Shown: in pieces, positions 12,801-26,784 of the stretch
Layout of the letters: each line of letters starts with the position of its first letter
Numbering within the stretch: position 1 is the stretch's first letter
Assembly: GCA_013399875.1 (NCBI GenBank)
Contig: VXAZ01008023.1
Location: forward strand, 783,957-847,956
DNA: 64,000 bases
DNA from: Gymnorhina tibicen
Taxonomy: Eukaryota; Chordata; Aves; Passeriformes; Artamidae
Reading direction: 5' to 3'
The notes under the pieces: model-generated
The model's database searches: none
What the model saw: the letters and a program-made list of their open reading frames with translations, nothing else
What the model was told of the DNA's origin: nothing
Position numbers and translations under genes: made by a program

Positions 12801-15800
12801 AATTCACTGGTAGCTCGTCCTTGTTTTGGACTTTGAGTGTAAAACCACTGATGTATATCTTATAAATACACACATATACAGCAGCCCTGGTGTTGTGCAC
12901 TCATGTGGCTGCCTAGCTGTCAGAAATTTCTGTAGAACCATTACAAATATTTTTCCCCAGTCCTTGACAGAAGAGGTGTTTTTCTTTTAATTATTTTGAA
13001 AAGTGGCCCTGTGCCTCCACTTTGTGAAAGATCATCCCAAAGCCTCTGTCCAATGCCTGAGGTAAGCACACTCCATCATCAAAACCTTTTTAAACAAGCA
13101 AATTGCAAATATCTGTCTTCTAAAGTTGTTTGTTTTTTTTTCTTCTTAATTCCTCTGAGCTTTCCTTTTGTATTTCTCCTTTGAGCAAGCATTCTATGAA
13201 CCCCTGTCTCTGATGCACAGTTCCAGGTCCCACCTGTGCACCCATTAGCAGAGTGGAGAGCTGGTGTATGAATTTTGTGTGGTACACTTTCATGGAATCA
13301 TAAATGCCCTCATGATAATCACTTAATAAGATATTAACTCTATGTGACACTAGAAAAAGAATCACAGTTGAGTTTCATTATTATTCTTTTAAAAATTTTT
13401 GATGTTTTCTATTCCTTTCAAAAAGAATGCCTCTCTGGTGTATTTCCAGCATTTTAAAAATCATTGTCTTTTCAGACAATTCTCAAATAAATGGAAAATA
13501 AAACATGGCTTTGCTCTTTATTATTCCACTTGTGTAAAATGTTACTAAATTTTTTTTAAGTGTAGAAAGAATGACAGGAAAACCAGAGAAGAATTGAAAA
13601 AGTATCTTTGATCTAAAAAGCCACTTTTTCTCCTTTAGTTTAAAATGCTCACACAAAACCTGTATTAATTTTAAATTACTAACTTGAGAGAGAAATGCAA
13701 TAAAATGTTTTTCTAATGCTTTGTTATCCTTATGCCTTCAACTCCAGCTAAAAAATGCAATTAATTCTGTAACTTACACTCTGTGGCGGATGTCATTCAA
13801 GCTGCGACAGCTTATTGGGTAGTTAAAAGGATAAAATCAAGTAGTCATTCTACTAATCCCTTTACAAGGAAACAGCTTTATGCATAAAAACTGGAACTTA
13901 TGTGGTCATTAGCAGATGCTACATCAAGCAACCAAAAATACACACATTTAAATTCTTAAGCACAATCTATGAACACTACACAGATGGTTTCCAAGAAACT
14001 GTACCTAAATTGATTACGATAAAAATGATCTGCTGCAATTGTTTCTGTCAAAAGGGAGAACAGAATTTGTCCCAATGTGTCGCTCTGCCCACTCATGCAG
14101 AGAACCCAGCTGCTGAGACAGATGTTGCTCTAAGCACTTTATTTTAGGGTCATTAAAATGGTTACAGGGGTTAGTCATTCATTGTTTTATAAATTGTGCT
14201 TACTAGCTGAGCTCCATAGATGCTGGAAAACTTCTTTGTGGTTGATCAAAAAAGTTACATGTCATATCACATTTACCTTACGCTGGCAGTAAAAACGGAT
14301 GAAGCACTTGTGCAGGGCAGGAAGAGAGAAAAGCAATCACTTTTTCTGTTTTATTTAGAAGAGCATTTATTTACTCAGACCTGACATGGCACTAATGTAA
14401 TCATCTGAAATGCAAAACCTGACTCAAAGGCCTTCTACTTTTCATTTTAGTTCCTTCCAATCATTAAAGAACAAGATTTTTCAATACAACTCGTTCCTGT
14501 ACCCTCTTCCTTCTGTGGTATTATGAGCAAGAAGTGTCAGACAAGCAAAGGTTTAAGATCAGTTGATTAGATCAGTGCAGAGTGGGTCCGTCTACCTCCC
14601 CGCTGTCTTTGCAAATGCTGCTCTTTGGCAGTTTGAGCATACTCAGGCTTTACTTAGAAATATTTGGCTAAATCTCTTCTCTGTTGGCAGGTTCTATGGT
14701 TTTCCATGGCTCATCTAATTCAGGATTGACTTAGCCATGTGCATGTGATGTATTGGTGCAGCAGCTAATGTGTCAATGAGAAACAGAACAGTAAAAAGAT
14801 GAAGCTCAGTGAAAAACAGCAAGGTTGGCAGATACAACTCCTTTTCAGATTGTACTGTAGCCTTTTATAGCCTCCACTACAAAATGTAGCCAACTTCCGC
14901 TTTTTTATTTCATCCTTGTCCCTGTGTACTTGTCATTATGTCGATGGTTTGATTCATCTTCCCTAACTGGTTACTGAACTTTGGCAGCCAAATCCTAAAT
15001 TCTAGGTGATGTTCATAGACACACTCTGAATGATATTTTTCCACCTTTCCTTTGCACATTTAGGATAAAGTCATTCATCTAGAAAAAATAGTGAAACATT
15101 TTAGTGTCATTTTACCTGACTCCTTAAAACATGGCTGCTTTGGCAGTGGGTTTTTTCCCTGCAGTTCTGCAGGACATTGATTTCTCTCCCTTGGCTTTAT
15201 TTAGATAATTATGGCCGGTTCAAACGTATATCCTCATAAATAAATAACCTAGCATGTCTCTCGCTTTGAATTTTGAAATTAAAATCAAGATATCCTCAGA
15301 AAATTCAAAAGCTGGAGGAACAAAGTTACCCTCTGTCCCCAAATCTATCCATTTCTGAGGTCAAATACCTCAAAAAAAACCCCCTGCTAGGTTAGGATCC
15401 AGACAGAAGACATTCTCAGAAAACACAATCCCTGAAAATGCATGAGACTTTCAGAAGCAGGCACATTTCATCCATTTCAACATTCAGTTCAAACAAAGTC
15501 ACCAATACAAAAAGCAATTCAGTGATGAGAGCCACATTTTTACCTGACTGTATGTCAAAATATATAAATTCTCTTAGTTTCACATAAATTGGAGTTGAAT
15601 TTTATTCAATCTGTATTTTAATCTTGCAAAAAATCCCTTAGATAGGACATCTTTTTTTCCCAGGATTTGATGATATTGTTTACCCATCAACTTCATCTGT
15701 ATCTGAAGCAAAGAGGGTGCCTTTCATAAGTAATACAGGTTTATTACAGTTTCATGACCAGAAATTTCTTATTGCCTAAGTAAGATGTTAAGATTTGTTG

Positions 15801-18800
15801 TAACTAGTAGCTGATTTGCCTGCAAAATAAATGTAATAAAATGAGGATTGTTTTAGAAGCTTGGGGTCTCACAGAGTGCACTGATCTTCACAAAAAAATC
15901 ACTTTTCCTCTCTGCTTTTGTCTCCCAGTATTGTGAGGTCTTCAGGATAACAACTGTCACTTTTCTTATGAGCAATATTGGTTGTAAAGATTCTTCCCTT
16001 TTCAAGAAGAGCTTCTGAAAGGTAATGTAACATTAAATTCTAAAGGACTCGCCCATGATCTGACGTGTTTTGAGCGAGATTTAGCAGACAAATGCAAGGC
16101 CAGAATAGAGGAAGAGATGCACTTGCAGGACAAATGTCCTTTTTAGTGTTTGTGGTTCATACAGTGCTCACAGAAGAACAGAAAGAGAAACATCCTGATG
16201 AAAAGCAAGCTTGAGTTCTTAAGAGAGTTTTTGATATTCTGCACACCAGGCATGACAACATAAGGCTGCTCACAGCCTGGGTGTCACTCCAAATTCCATT
16301 ATACTTACATTAGATGCTGTTTGTTCCTCCTGCAAATGCACTGACAGATTTTTGCAGCCCTGTGCATGGGCTTTTTTTTTAGTATATGAAAGGTTTGTAG
16401 TTATTTTAGCTGTGGAGTTGCTAAAAAATTATTAAAATCAAAGTTCGCTCTCATCTACCCTGAACAAAGCCAAACAACATGTTCTTCTTTTAGAAACAAA
16501 TGAATGGGAATTGGCTAGTACATCACTTGCACTAAGATGGCTGGGGTTGAAAAAAGGGTGTGATGGCTCGATACACGTTACAGAAATGAAAGCATTTCTA
16601 CTTGAAAAGCCACCAGGATACCTAGCTCTAATTCCCCTTTTTTTTCTTGCATCCTCTTTTGTTATGTAGCATCAGAGCAACAGCTGAGATAGAAAAAATA
16701 ACATTATTTGTACTATTGTGGAATAGCACTCATCTTGAAAAGCATGGATTTTACACAGATCAGGAAGAAACACAGCATGTGCAATTGGAAGGAAAAAAGG
16801 ACAAAACCTGATAATAGAAAGTCAGTCTGCTGGCACACTACAGCTTTTCTCAAGGTGACATTGTCTAGTGTTAAGATGAACAGTTTTTGCTGGTTTAGAG
16901 CATTACTGAATATAACATTGAACACATTTATACTTGGTCACACTGAGTCCTTCTAGTCCAGCCTACAGTCTTCAAAAGTGCATGCTTAAGATTAAGTGTA
17001 AGAACAAGAACAACTTTGCCCTTTCTCTGAACACTTGCTCAGTCTTCAACAATTTGTGGCTCAAGGACTTCCTCTGGTCCACACATCCTGCCTTCTGTGG
17101 CATCCACAAGCTAGAAACACTCTTTCTGCTTAAGGGAGAAAACTTGGACCCATTGACATCCCTGTCATAACTGCCCTAGCTTGAACAGAACAGGGTTTTA
17201 CAGGTGCACACACTTCTGTCTGCCATTCCCCTTCACCCTCTACAGAAACCACTTACGGTGGCAAAAGCCAAGACACGGAGGGGAGATTTGAATCTTGAAA
17301 CTGCAGTTTGGGCACTGACTCATAGATTTGTCCCCTGAGACTTCTCTACAGTCTCACATTCACCTTCAGTGCATATGCCTGTGCCCTCTTGTACTGTTCC
17401 CCCTACACCTTCTCCAGAACTTTGTGTCTATGGCTGACCCAAGGGATTTCCCCTCTGCTTGCTGGTAAGGATCTTGCCTCTCCTTTTTCTCTCTCCCAGT
17501 TTACTCCACTGGAAAATCCTGCCAATACTACTGTGATCCTCAAGAAAACAGCATTGTGTGAAGATATGGGATGTACCACTTTGGCAATACTACTTAATCC
17601 TTCCTTCACCTGATTCAGGTCTGGCACCATTGTTCATCATTCCACTTGATCAATGCCAAGCAGCTGTGCTTTTGACCAACCATGGAGGTACAGCCACTTT
17701 ACTAAGTCTTTGAGCTCTTAAGAGTGTGAAGCAGCCTAGATGTGCTAATGTATTCAGTAACTTTCTGAAGAGAGCAGCATTTCAGACAGAAGCATTTTTC
17801 GGGAGCATAGTTTGGGAAAAAGAAAGCTGGGTGTTCAGTGGGACATAATATATAAAGGTGATTTTCCACAAAACAGAAGACACAGCCCATGGTAAGTAAT
17901 CTCAAATTTACCATCTAGAAATAAAGAATATCATAATTAGGACATGATTATTGATGTTAGAAGTTCTCAGCCAAAGATAAGAAATCTAGAAGATATTTAG
18001 ATGATCTTTAGGAGATCCCATACACACACATCTTTTGTTTGGAGCAACACCAGCATGGAGTTACATAAAGTGTTAACCTATCACCAAACCATGGAATATT
18101 GTGTTTTTAAGCAAGAGAATTAACTTGTCATGTGATAGCCAGAAGGTGAGAAGTAAGCATCTTCTACTCTAGCTTTTGTATTACAAATATTTTCACCATT
18201 GTGCATTCTCTCACTTAAAAACCCCCAAAAAGTAGCAGCTCAAATGCCTGTTTAAACTTAATTCATAGAGTAATAGAAAAGTGAGAACATTAATACATTT
18301 GGGCTACCCATTCACCATTGACTGGAGGATCTGAAAGCACCTGTGGCTGCGTAGGTGTGTTTTTCTACTCTTGTTGATTATCTTCTAAAGGTTTCTGATA
18401 GAAACCACATCCTCTTACCCAGTATTGGGTGGTGTTTATTAAAGATGCTGAGAGCATAAAAAGAGCAGCCCTCCCCCCCAAAATTATCTGGTACAGACAT
18501 GCATGTCTACAACTTTCCCTGTAACTGAACTGTAAACATGACCTTTGCAAACCAACAGTACTTTCCCAACTGAAAAGGTGTGTCAGCTGCATGACAGTGT
18601 GGTATATGATTTTGCAGAGCTTTGCACTTTCACCTGTGGGTGAAGTGAATTCAAAACATGATTGTCTTGATTTAGTAATAGACCGACCCTTTTTTTACCA
18701 GTGCAGATAAGTCTCCACAGAGCTGTGTGTGACAACCACATCCTATTACTTTTAAATAACAACTTTAATATTCTGGCTTTTGAGGAGTTATCATCTTCAA

Positions 18801-20960
18801 CACTAGGTAGAAATGCCAAGAAAATTAATAGTTAAAATTCCCATTAATTCTGTCATTATTTTCATTATCTGTCTTAGAGGGATGTCATGTAAGTGCTATT
18901 AATTTTGAAGATTGTGACATTTGAGGTGAGGGAAGGAGTAAAAAAGCAAATCAGACAATGCATCTTATTTTCCCATTCTGAGAAAACAGGACTTGTTAAC
19001 TCAGGAATTCCTTTTTTCTCAATGTTATCAGTAGAATCGGTACTAAAGCTCCATAAATGCGCAGTATGTGAAGGCACACTTTATAAGCAACCCTTAGGTA
19101 GTTAAATGTCCAGGAAAAGAACAGCATGGTCAGTTCATTTAACCACCAGGATTTGCATCAGGAGCACAGGACATTTCTATTTAGTTGCAAATCTACTGGA
19201 ATGTTTCTTTTTCTATTAAACACATGAAACTATTATAAAAGCAGCATGTGAAGAGTGTTTTGTCAAGACCTAATCACTCTCTCATGGATACTCTTAGGAA
19301 GTCCATTGCCTTTTCTTCAGGTTGATCTTGCATAGGTGATATATGCATGAAAAGATAGTTAATGTTCTGTTTTGAAGTAGTGTCCAGCTGCCTCCAGCTG
19401 CCTTCCGAACCTGTGCAAGAGTGAGCTGAGCCAGAAGAGGACAGACAAGACACATAAGCCAGAAGGAAGCCATCCACCAACCTGTCCACAAACTTTCCAG
19501 TTTGCCTGGGTGGGGATGAATCCCTCTGGCCCTGATGGGATATGTACATTCTGTCTACAACCCTGAGGTTGGGGCTGGAATATTCATATCCTAGCAAGTT
19601 TGTTAAAACATAAGTTTTAACTTATTAACTTAATTTAACTTATTATTGCTTACTGTGATCACATCTAAATCTTGAGGACAGGAGGCCCAGCTTCACCAAA
19701 GACTTAGGAGTTTAAGTCTGAGGAAAGTGCCAAGCAACCTTTATATTGCTGAATGTCTCTGCAACTTGATTTCTATAGAACAGTTCCACAATTTTGCTGT
19801 TTCTATTCAGAAGGATGTTATTTCATGGCAAGCTGGGGTTAACTATTCCCCTCAACCATCGCATCTGGGTGCTCTTCGTGTACAGTAAAATCAAATACAT
19901 TTGTTACATTTTGAAAATGAAATTATATACCTTGACTTTACTGGGATGTAGTCATGCAGAGAGATAGCAAAGAGTAGTAAATGCACTGTCAAATCTCACC
20001 TTAACATATTTTTCAGATTTTTGTTGGGTTTTTTCCTCTGAAAAGAGTACTTAAAAAACTTACTGGCTATTTTGGTTCCTAAGATTTGAACTCATCACAT
20101 CCAACTTTAAGATCCCACCTGAAGCAGCTAAGGTAGGAGACTGATGTGTCCTTGGCTCACTGATAGTTGGTGAAGAGGAGCTTTCAAAGAACAAATGACT
20201 TTAGAAGTATGAGCTGAGGTACCCCTCCACTGTTCCTGGAGTGGAGATTTTACTCTCCTTCTGTCATCCCAGAAGAACGATTTCACTCTCTTTCACTTTT
20301 TCTCTCTCATTATTTCTAACAAGACACCAGAGAAAGCGATTGTTTGACCAGCTTCTGGATGTGTAATGTGCCTAATTCTATGACAATGGTGATCTATTCC
20401 AAAAATAGCCTTAAAAATTTTACAACAGGTGTTCCTATGAAGTTAAAGATTAATCAAACCTTCAAATATGTTTGTTGGAAGACAAGCAGTCTAGTGTTGG
20501 TCCAGCAGTGGGAATTTAGGGTAATAATAATAAAGCTTTCAGATGATGCAAGGATAATAAGGTTGCTCTGATCAAGTGCAAAAACAAGGTGGTACAAAGA
20601 AGCCTAACTCAGCACATTATGTGAAATGATGAAGAAGGGGAGAAAAGGAATACATACTAAAATGTACAAACGAAAAAATCCAGATGAAACAAAGAACTGG
20701 AGCAGCAGGTCAGCTTTGGTTATAAAGAGAATACTCAGCTTTGGTCCTACAGGGCTACAACTCTGTTTCTCTGAGATGCTTTGCTGTCACTCATGCCAGA
20801 GTTAAACAGGCCTATAGTTTTATCTGTGAGAGAATATACTTGCCAGCTGCCTTTAACCCGGGTCACAAGGGTGAGTGTGCACTGTTGCATTCTATTGGAG
20901 GAAACTTAAAAGAAGCACCAAGTTTTTCTCTCAGCTTTTCTCTATTTCCTCAATAGCATC
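12801..20960. other. Noncoding single-copy DNA, no gene seen
   Basis: About 8 kb without a gene or a repeat I can name. Small frames at 16713..17170, 17389..17630, 18365..19105 and 19274..19597 overlap on both strands and show no domains. 15180..15290 has an unusually word-rich AT composition around a TAATTA homeodomain-type core and is listed as a weak conserved-element candidate. 17000..17600 is relatively C-rich and lacks CpG. Confidence 0.5.
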
Positions 20961-22727
20961 CAGTGTATGGCACAAGCACTATACAAAGCCTCCTGTTCCC
21001 AGAAAGCACTTCTAAAGTCATGTAAATCAAAACAATTCAGTGCGAGAGTGTTGTATCCCCTTGTCATCTGAGCTCCACAGCTCTGCATCTTTGCTGCTGA
21101 ATGTTTCTCCAGCTGTAGCAAGCACAAGGTTATAGATCAGGTTATTATTACTTTCATGATATAGTTAACAAGGTCTAATGAAAGCTGGTTTGTAATATTT
21201 GCTTAATAATGTTATCAGGTTGAAGTTTATAACAAAGAGGAGAGTGAGCAGGCTGATAAAGCACCTTTGGAATTAAGACTTATAGGTAGCTTGACAGAAG
21301 GGATGTGGTAATGCCACCTAAATCTTGCTCTGAACTTTTCATCCAGAGATCTTAAAGCACTTGTAAAACACATATCAAGGTGATATGTGGAGATTTTGGA
21401 ATTGGCAAAGACTGAAAAGGAACTGAGCTGTATCACTGATATGATGAGACTGCAGTGTTGAGACCCCAGATTAGCTTTGCTATTTTGATATATTTGATAG
21501 CAATGGGAGGTATCAGGAGTGAACGATGCCCTGAAAACACCTTCACTATGAACTTGTGGAAGACGGGGTATAAACAAATGCTTTTCCTTCAGAAGTACTA
21601 AATCTATCTCTCTCAACCCTTGGTCCTGTGATATGGTGGTCAGACTAGCAGCACATTCTTTTTGAAGTATATTCAAAATTATTCTATGGGGGTTACGGAG
21701 ATTTTCTAATATAAAAATAGTTGATACGCAACTTAGATACTAAAGGAGATTTTCAGCTGGTCTAAATGGATAGAACTGTTTGAATCTTAAGTTCTAAAAA
21801 GTAAGTTCAACAAAGAGCTATGGAAGGATTGGCCCATTTATTTACGTACTCTACCTGGTCTATGTTCCGTGATAACACCATTCAAAGGACAAAAGTTGTC
21901 ATAACCCAAAAAATTGTATTCAAAATAATTGGATTAAAATGAATCATCTGTTATAGGATATGGTTTGAACTTTGTGTAGAAATATTTGTGAAACAGCTAA
22001 GTACATTCTGGACTAGAAGTCTGCATATCCCTTTTCCTTGTGGAGTGGAGGTGATGGCTTTGTAATGTGCTCCAGTACTGCAGCACACCAACTTTGCTAT
22101 TTGAATTTTAATCAGTGAGACAAGATGGCAAGATGACAAGACAAGCTAAACAAATTGTGTCCTACCAAAGAAACCAAGGAAGTTGCTCCATTTTATAGGA
22201 ATTTACTTAGTTTTATAGGAATTGTGTGAAAATTTTTCTATTTTTACCTTTTTAATTAACATCCTATATCTTTCCATCCTAGTAGTGTTCCGTGGCCCTT
22301 TCACTGTTTTTACCTATGGGGTCTGTCCTGTCCTCATGGAAATCTATCTTAAATCGCCATTATGGGAACATGATTGAGATTCAGTGTAAGTTATAAAATG
22401 CCTGCCATGACACGGTTTTCGCCATGATATTAAAGGAGTCAGTCCTGTAACACTCCCCAGAGATGGGAAGTTTACTAGCAGAGCACAACGTGGAAGGTCT
22501 TCAGTATTCTCACTGCAACTTAACTGCGATGATATCGAAGGATAGAAAGGCAACTTAGGTGAAATAATCATCAGTCTATTGTCTTCAGGAACTTTCAAAA
22601 GGGTAAATATAGATGATTTGGTTTTGCTGTTTTAAATCATAGTAGCATTTGGAGATTATTCTGCTGCCATTGAAGTCAATGGTGAATCTTGGACAGAGCC
22701 TGCCTGCTTGCTTCACATCAGCTATCA
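20961..22727. other. Noncoding DNA with the longest gap-free open frame of the window
   Basis: A minus-strand frame of 149 codons runs at 21227..21676. It has no signal peptide, membrane segment, repeat or motif I recognise, and a low-information composition rich in S, L and I. On the plus strand, AGATCTTAAAGCACTTGTAAAACA near 21348..21371 faintly recalls MIR/L2-like repeats. I do not call a gene. Confidence 0.4.
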
Positions 22728-22757
22728 AACAGCTGTCAGATGATAACAGCTGTCAGA
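22728..22757 (+). promoter_or_regulatory. Duplicated E-box/TGTCA motif pair (candidate)
   Basis: The 13-base word AACAGCTGTCAGA occurs at 22728-22740 and again at 22745-22757, 17 bases apart. Each copy holds a CAGCTG E-box fused to CTGTCA, a core bound by MEIS/TGIF-type homeodomain proteins. The duplication is exact. A regulatory role is inference. Confidence 0.3.
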
Positions 22758-24191
22758 AAACAACAACCTGAGCTGAATTTGAACCAGCAAAATTTTATGC
22801 TGTTGGTTTCTAATGCCACAAGTTGTTTTTTACCATGTCAAATTGTGGATTTTAGTGTATAACTCCAGAAAACTGTCCTTTCTACATCCATTTTCCTGGG
22901 TAACGAATTTACATGCTTATTGCTGCCATCCTAATATTAGCAAGGGGACTAATGACTAGTAATTGATTCCCTCCACTTGAGAATAGATATGCCTGTTGGC
23001 TGAACCCTCAGTGTCTTGTAGTAAAGCATCAGAGAGGAAAGCAAATCACTCTATAAAATTACAGAACGAGAAATTTGTCACCCAAAATGTCATGCCTGGT
23101 TTCAGTTTTTCTCTCTGTTTTTACTACCAAGAAGTTAGCAGGAGTGGGAAGACTATTAGAGCAGTTGTTTCTTCTGAAAGTGAGTTTCTGTACCAATTCA
23201 TTATTTATGTTTAACTGGATAATACAGTTCCTGTATATTGATAAGCAAAAGAAATCTTATCAATTTGTCTCTATAAATTAAAAAATAAGTAGTTATATTA
23301 GAACCCTGGAGTAATATTGAATAGGTAAGTGTCCTACCTATCCTCTTAAAGATATTGAAATCACATGGATCAAAACAGTAATTAGAGCAGGTCTTGTGTC
23401 AGCTTGATAAAGTTTTTAATGTCTAACTTTTGGTAGTGTTTTCCATAGTGACTATCCCCTATAATGAACAGAATTAGGAGCTTTTGAGAAAACAGTAGTG
23501 GATAGGGTTTACTGCTCTGATTATAGCAAACTGACTGCACTGAGTTCAGTGCCCTCAAGAATTTATTAATCAAATATTTTATGTTGTACATTCACAGGGC
23601 AATTTAGCCATCAGATAATAAAACATCTTAAACAAAATGGAGATTTGCAGTAACAAGTAGAATGCCAATATATTTAAAATCAAGCTGTCTTCCCAGCAAG
23701 ATTCTCAATGGGAAAACCACTTATAAAAGGGGTGCCATAGGCAAAATTCTCATTAATGAGGTTAATTCAGTTCATGTGCTGAAATTTAACTTATGTGGAA
23801 TATTCAGATTAATTCAAACAAACATTAGTGCAGAAAATAAAATGCAATATAAATACAAGAGAGTCAATATTAGTTTCATTTTGATGGAACAAATATCACA
23901 AATATTGGAAAATCAAACTGGCAATCCTTGCTTTACAGGGTTTTTTCTAAGCAATATGTTGAAAGACTGCATTGTCTTCACAAAAGTCTGTTACACATTT
24001 TAAAGAAAAGCATGTAATTTGCCGCGTCATTTTTGTTGTCTTTTTTAAAAATTTGCATATATTCAGTAATCGTCTGACATGTCTCAGCTAAAATTATAGC
24101 CATATTGTTGTCAAATTGAAAGAAATTAGACATGTTATAAATTAGAAATGTCTCTCGCACCAGTTCTCTTCCTAATGGGATTCAGCTGAAG
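22758..24191. other. Noncoding single-copy DNA, no gene seen
   Basis: AT-rich, with a 113-codon plus-strand frame at 23662..24003 that has no recognised motif and lies in very A-rich sequence. No repeat family is visible. Confidence 0.5.
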
Positions 24192-24209
24192 TTTTCATGT
24201 ACATGAAAA
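24192..24209. repeat. 18-bp perfect palindrome
   Basis: TTTTCATGT is followed directly by ACATGAAAA, its exact reverse complement, with no spacer. Confidence 0.8.
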
Positions 24210-26784
24210 TGGTGTGTGAGGCAGACAGCAAATATGGCTGAGCAGAACTTATTCTGCTTCTACCTTTTGCAAGGGTCCAATGGGCCTGAGTTCAGGCTGA
24301 GAGTTTGGGAAAGTCTTTGCCATTTGGCATTTTGCAGTTTGTCCTGTGGGGCCCTGGGGAATTAAATGTACCTCCCCTTCAGGGTAGATGGATTTTAGAG
24401 GATGACTGACATCTGGTGTTGAGGGAATGGACACTTGGTTTTCCATGGTCATAGTAAGCTGTTCCAGCTGGAAAGATTGTTGGGTCGGATGGCAAGGAGC
24501 AGCAGATGAATTCCAAGGCTGGCTGATCATTTTACAGCTGAGTGAGCAGTGAGTACTGTGCTGGACATTTTAAGGTCTTTTCTAAGAATGCTAGGGAGGA
24601 TTTAAATGCTGCCAATGACAAACACCTTAAAATATCCACAGGGTATGGACTTGAGAGAATATTGAGCGATCAATAGTTATTGATCCTGTGTTCTGTGATT
24701 CCTTGATTCCAAATATCACAGCATGAGGCATTAGAGTAAGTCTAAGCTTTCTAGAGGATAACATTGTGAAGCATATTTGCTGACTAGTTATTCTTGCTAT
24801 TAATCTGAATTGAGAACTCAGGAGATATTATTCCCTTCACCACCAGGCCACATACATCACAGCATCAAGGTGAAATATCAAATGTCAGTCACCAGTTATT
24901 AGGTATAGGCTATGGCCATATTGAATCTCATGTCAAACAGCAGGTTTGCTTTGGAGGGTTATGGGCATAGGACAGCAGATGGTGTAGACATAAATATGTC
25001 CAAACTGCCCTTCCAGCAACTGATATGTACTAAACCACTTTGTAAACAGGGTTGCAACAAGAGTATTCTCTTCTGGTTTATTATTCATGTGCATTTGTTT
25101 AACTCAGCCTTTGTCTTAAAATGTGCATGTTACCATTTTAGATATTTTCCTTGTTTCCCCTGGAAGGGGAGCACATCATCTCAGAAGACTGCTCAAGTCT
25201 GAAGTGTCACTGTAGAAATGCATTTATTCAACACCACAGCACAGGTCAGACACCTCTGAACTAACCACTCAAGTGACAGAAATCACCTGAAAGTTCAGAA
25301 AGGTGCTTTCATTATTGTCCTCGTAATATGCAGATACAAAAAGCAAGTGATACTACAGAAATCAAACAGTCCACTTCATAATATGTAAACACACAGTGAA
25401 AATATATGCAGAATTGTATACAGACATTTGAAAATGTGCCATATAATAAGCAAATAGCTTAAATACCAGATAGGGAAAAACAGAATAGTAATTCAGAAAC
25501 AATGACCAAAAGCAACTGTTACAAGTTAAACCAATGAATTGCAGAATAGGGAAGAATCCAGCTACAGATATATGTTTTTTAAATGAAGATGAAAGTGTAA
25601 TTTAACACCAAAATTGGAAGGAGAGAAATACAAGAGAAAAGACTGAAATGTGTCTTTAAGTGTCTTTAAGTGTCCAAGAAACATTTGAAAAGTAGGTTAC
25701 TTTCAACACATTGTAGAATCAATATCTGGAAGTGAAGAAGAGGAGAATTCATCTAAAAGCTGCACATCTGCTCTAAGACAGTCTCCTGGACTTTGTCCTT
25801 AAGGCAATGGAGATAGGGACAGGAGCCTTCAGAGGACTGATTATCTCTTCCTAAGACAGGTTTACCAATAGGTGAAAATAATCTTTCTCCGGGGGTATCC
25901 ATATCTATTTATTGATGATAGAAGAAGATTACATAGGTAGTCAGACTCAAAACTATTCTTTCTGTGAAATTTGGCTCAAGTCAGAGAATACAAGCAATCA
26001 ATAATGAAACATAAACATCTAAAAGAAAATCCATGATTTGGCCATGCCAGATCTTCCAGTCCAACTTTTGACTGAATATTTTAATGATATGTTTACAAGC
26101 AAGCTTTCATGTGCTCTTTGAGTCTTCCTCCTGTAATTTCTATATTCTAATTATTGTAATTATAGTCAGTATGCACACTAATGCAATCCTAAAAGTGCTT
26201 TTGATGTGTGTTTATTTCACAGCATTTCTAAGATTTTATACTTCTCTGAGGCAAACAGTTGTGGGACTAACATCAATTTGCATTACTATGGACAATTGAA
26301 TCAGAACCAAGCTCAATGTCAAATTCTTTTCCCTGTGTCTGAGAAATGACTATTGTTCTTGATGTGTCTAACACCTGCTACCTCCAGCTTGAGGGGAAAA
26401 GGATAAGTGAATGGACTTGATTTCATTTCTCAGCCTGCAGTATATCGAAGCAAAAATTAATGCAGAAGTTGAGGGGGATGTCTGCTGTGACTTTCATTTT
26501 CTAAATTAAACTTAGTCAGCCAGTATTTTGGTAATGAGTGATTTAGCAGAGCACACAAGAAGGATAAGCAGCAACAATATGAGAACTGTAGTTTTACACT
26601 GTCCATCTAAAGACTGAGATTGACAAAACTTCAATCTTCCAAATACAGAATTCTGAACATGTGGAATTGCATCCACCATCCTGTAAATATTTTGTCTTGT
26701 CACAGGAAGTAGCTCAATTTGAATTCATTCTGGGGACATGAAAACCTCTTGGCCTGTATAATCAGTACCTGTTGCTCTTTGTTT
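24210..26784. other. Noncoding DNA, no gene seen
   Basis: 24249..24530 on the minus strand is an open frame of 93 codons from ATG (about 106 stop to stop), rich in P, S and Q. I recognise no family and treat it as chance. A GTGTCTTTAA unit is repeated in tandem near 25650..25672. The rest is AT-rich without recognised elements. Confidence 0.45.

Noticed and set aside
21227..21676. 149-codon minus-strand open frame
   Set aside because: It is the longest gap-free frame, but it has no recognised motif, signal or neighbouring gene structure. With 64 kb and six frames, one such frame is plausible by chance.
24249..24530. 93-codon P/S/Q-rich minus-strand frame
   Set aside because: Looks protein-like in composition but ends quickly on both sides, has no splice context I trust and resembles no family.
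24690..24712. TTCTGTGATTCCTTGATTCC resembling a CR1 tail
   Set aside because: Upstream sequence does not fit CR1, so the similarity is limited to about 20 bases.
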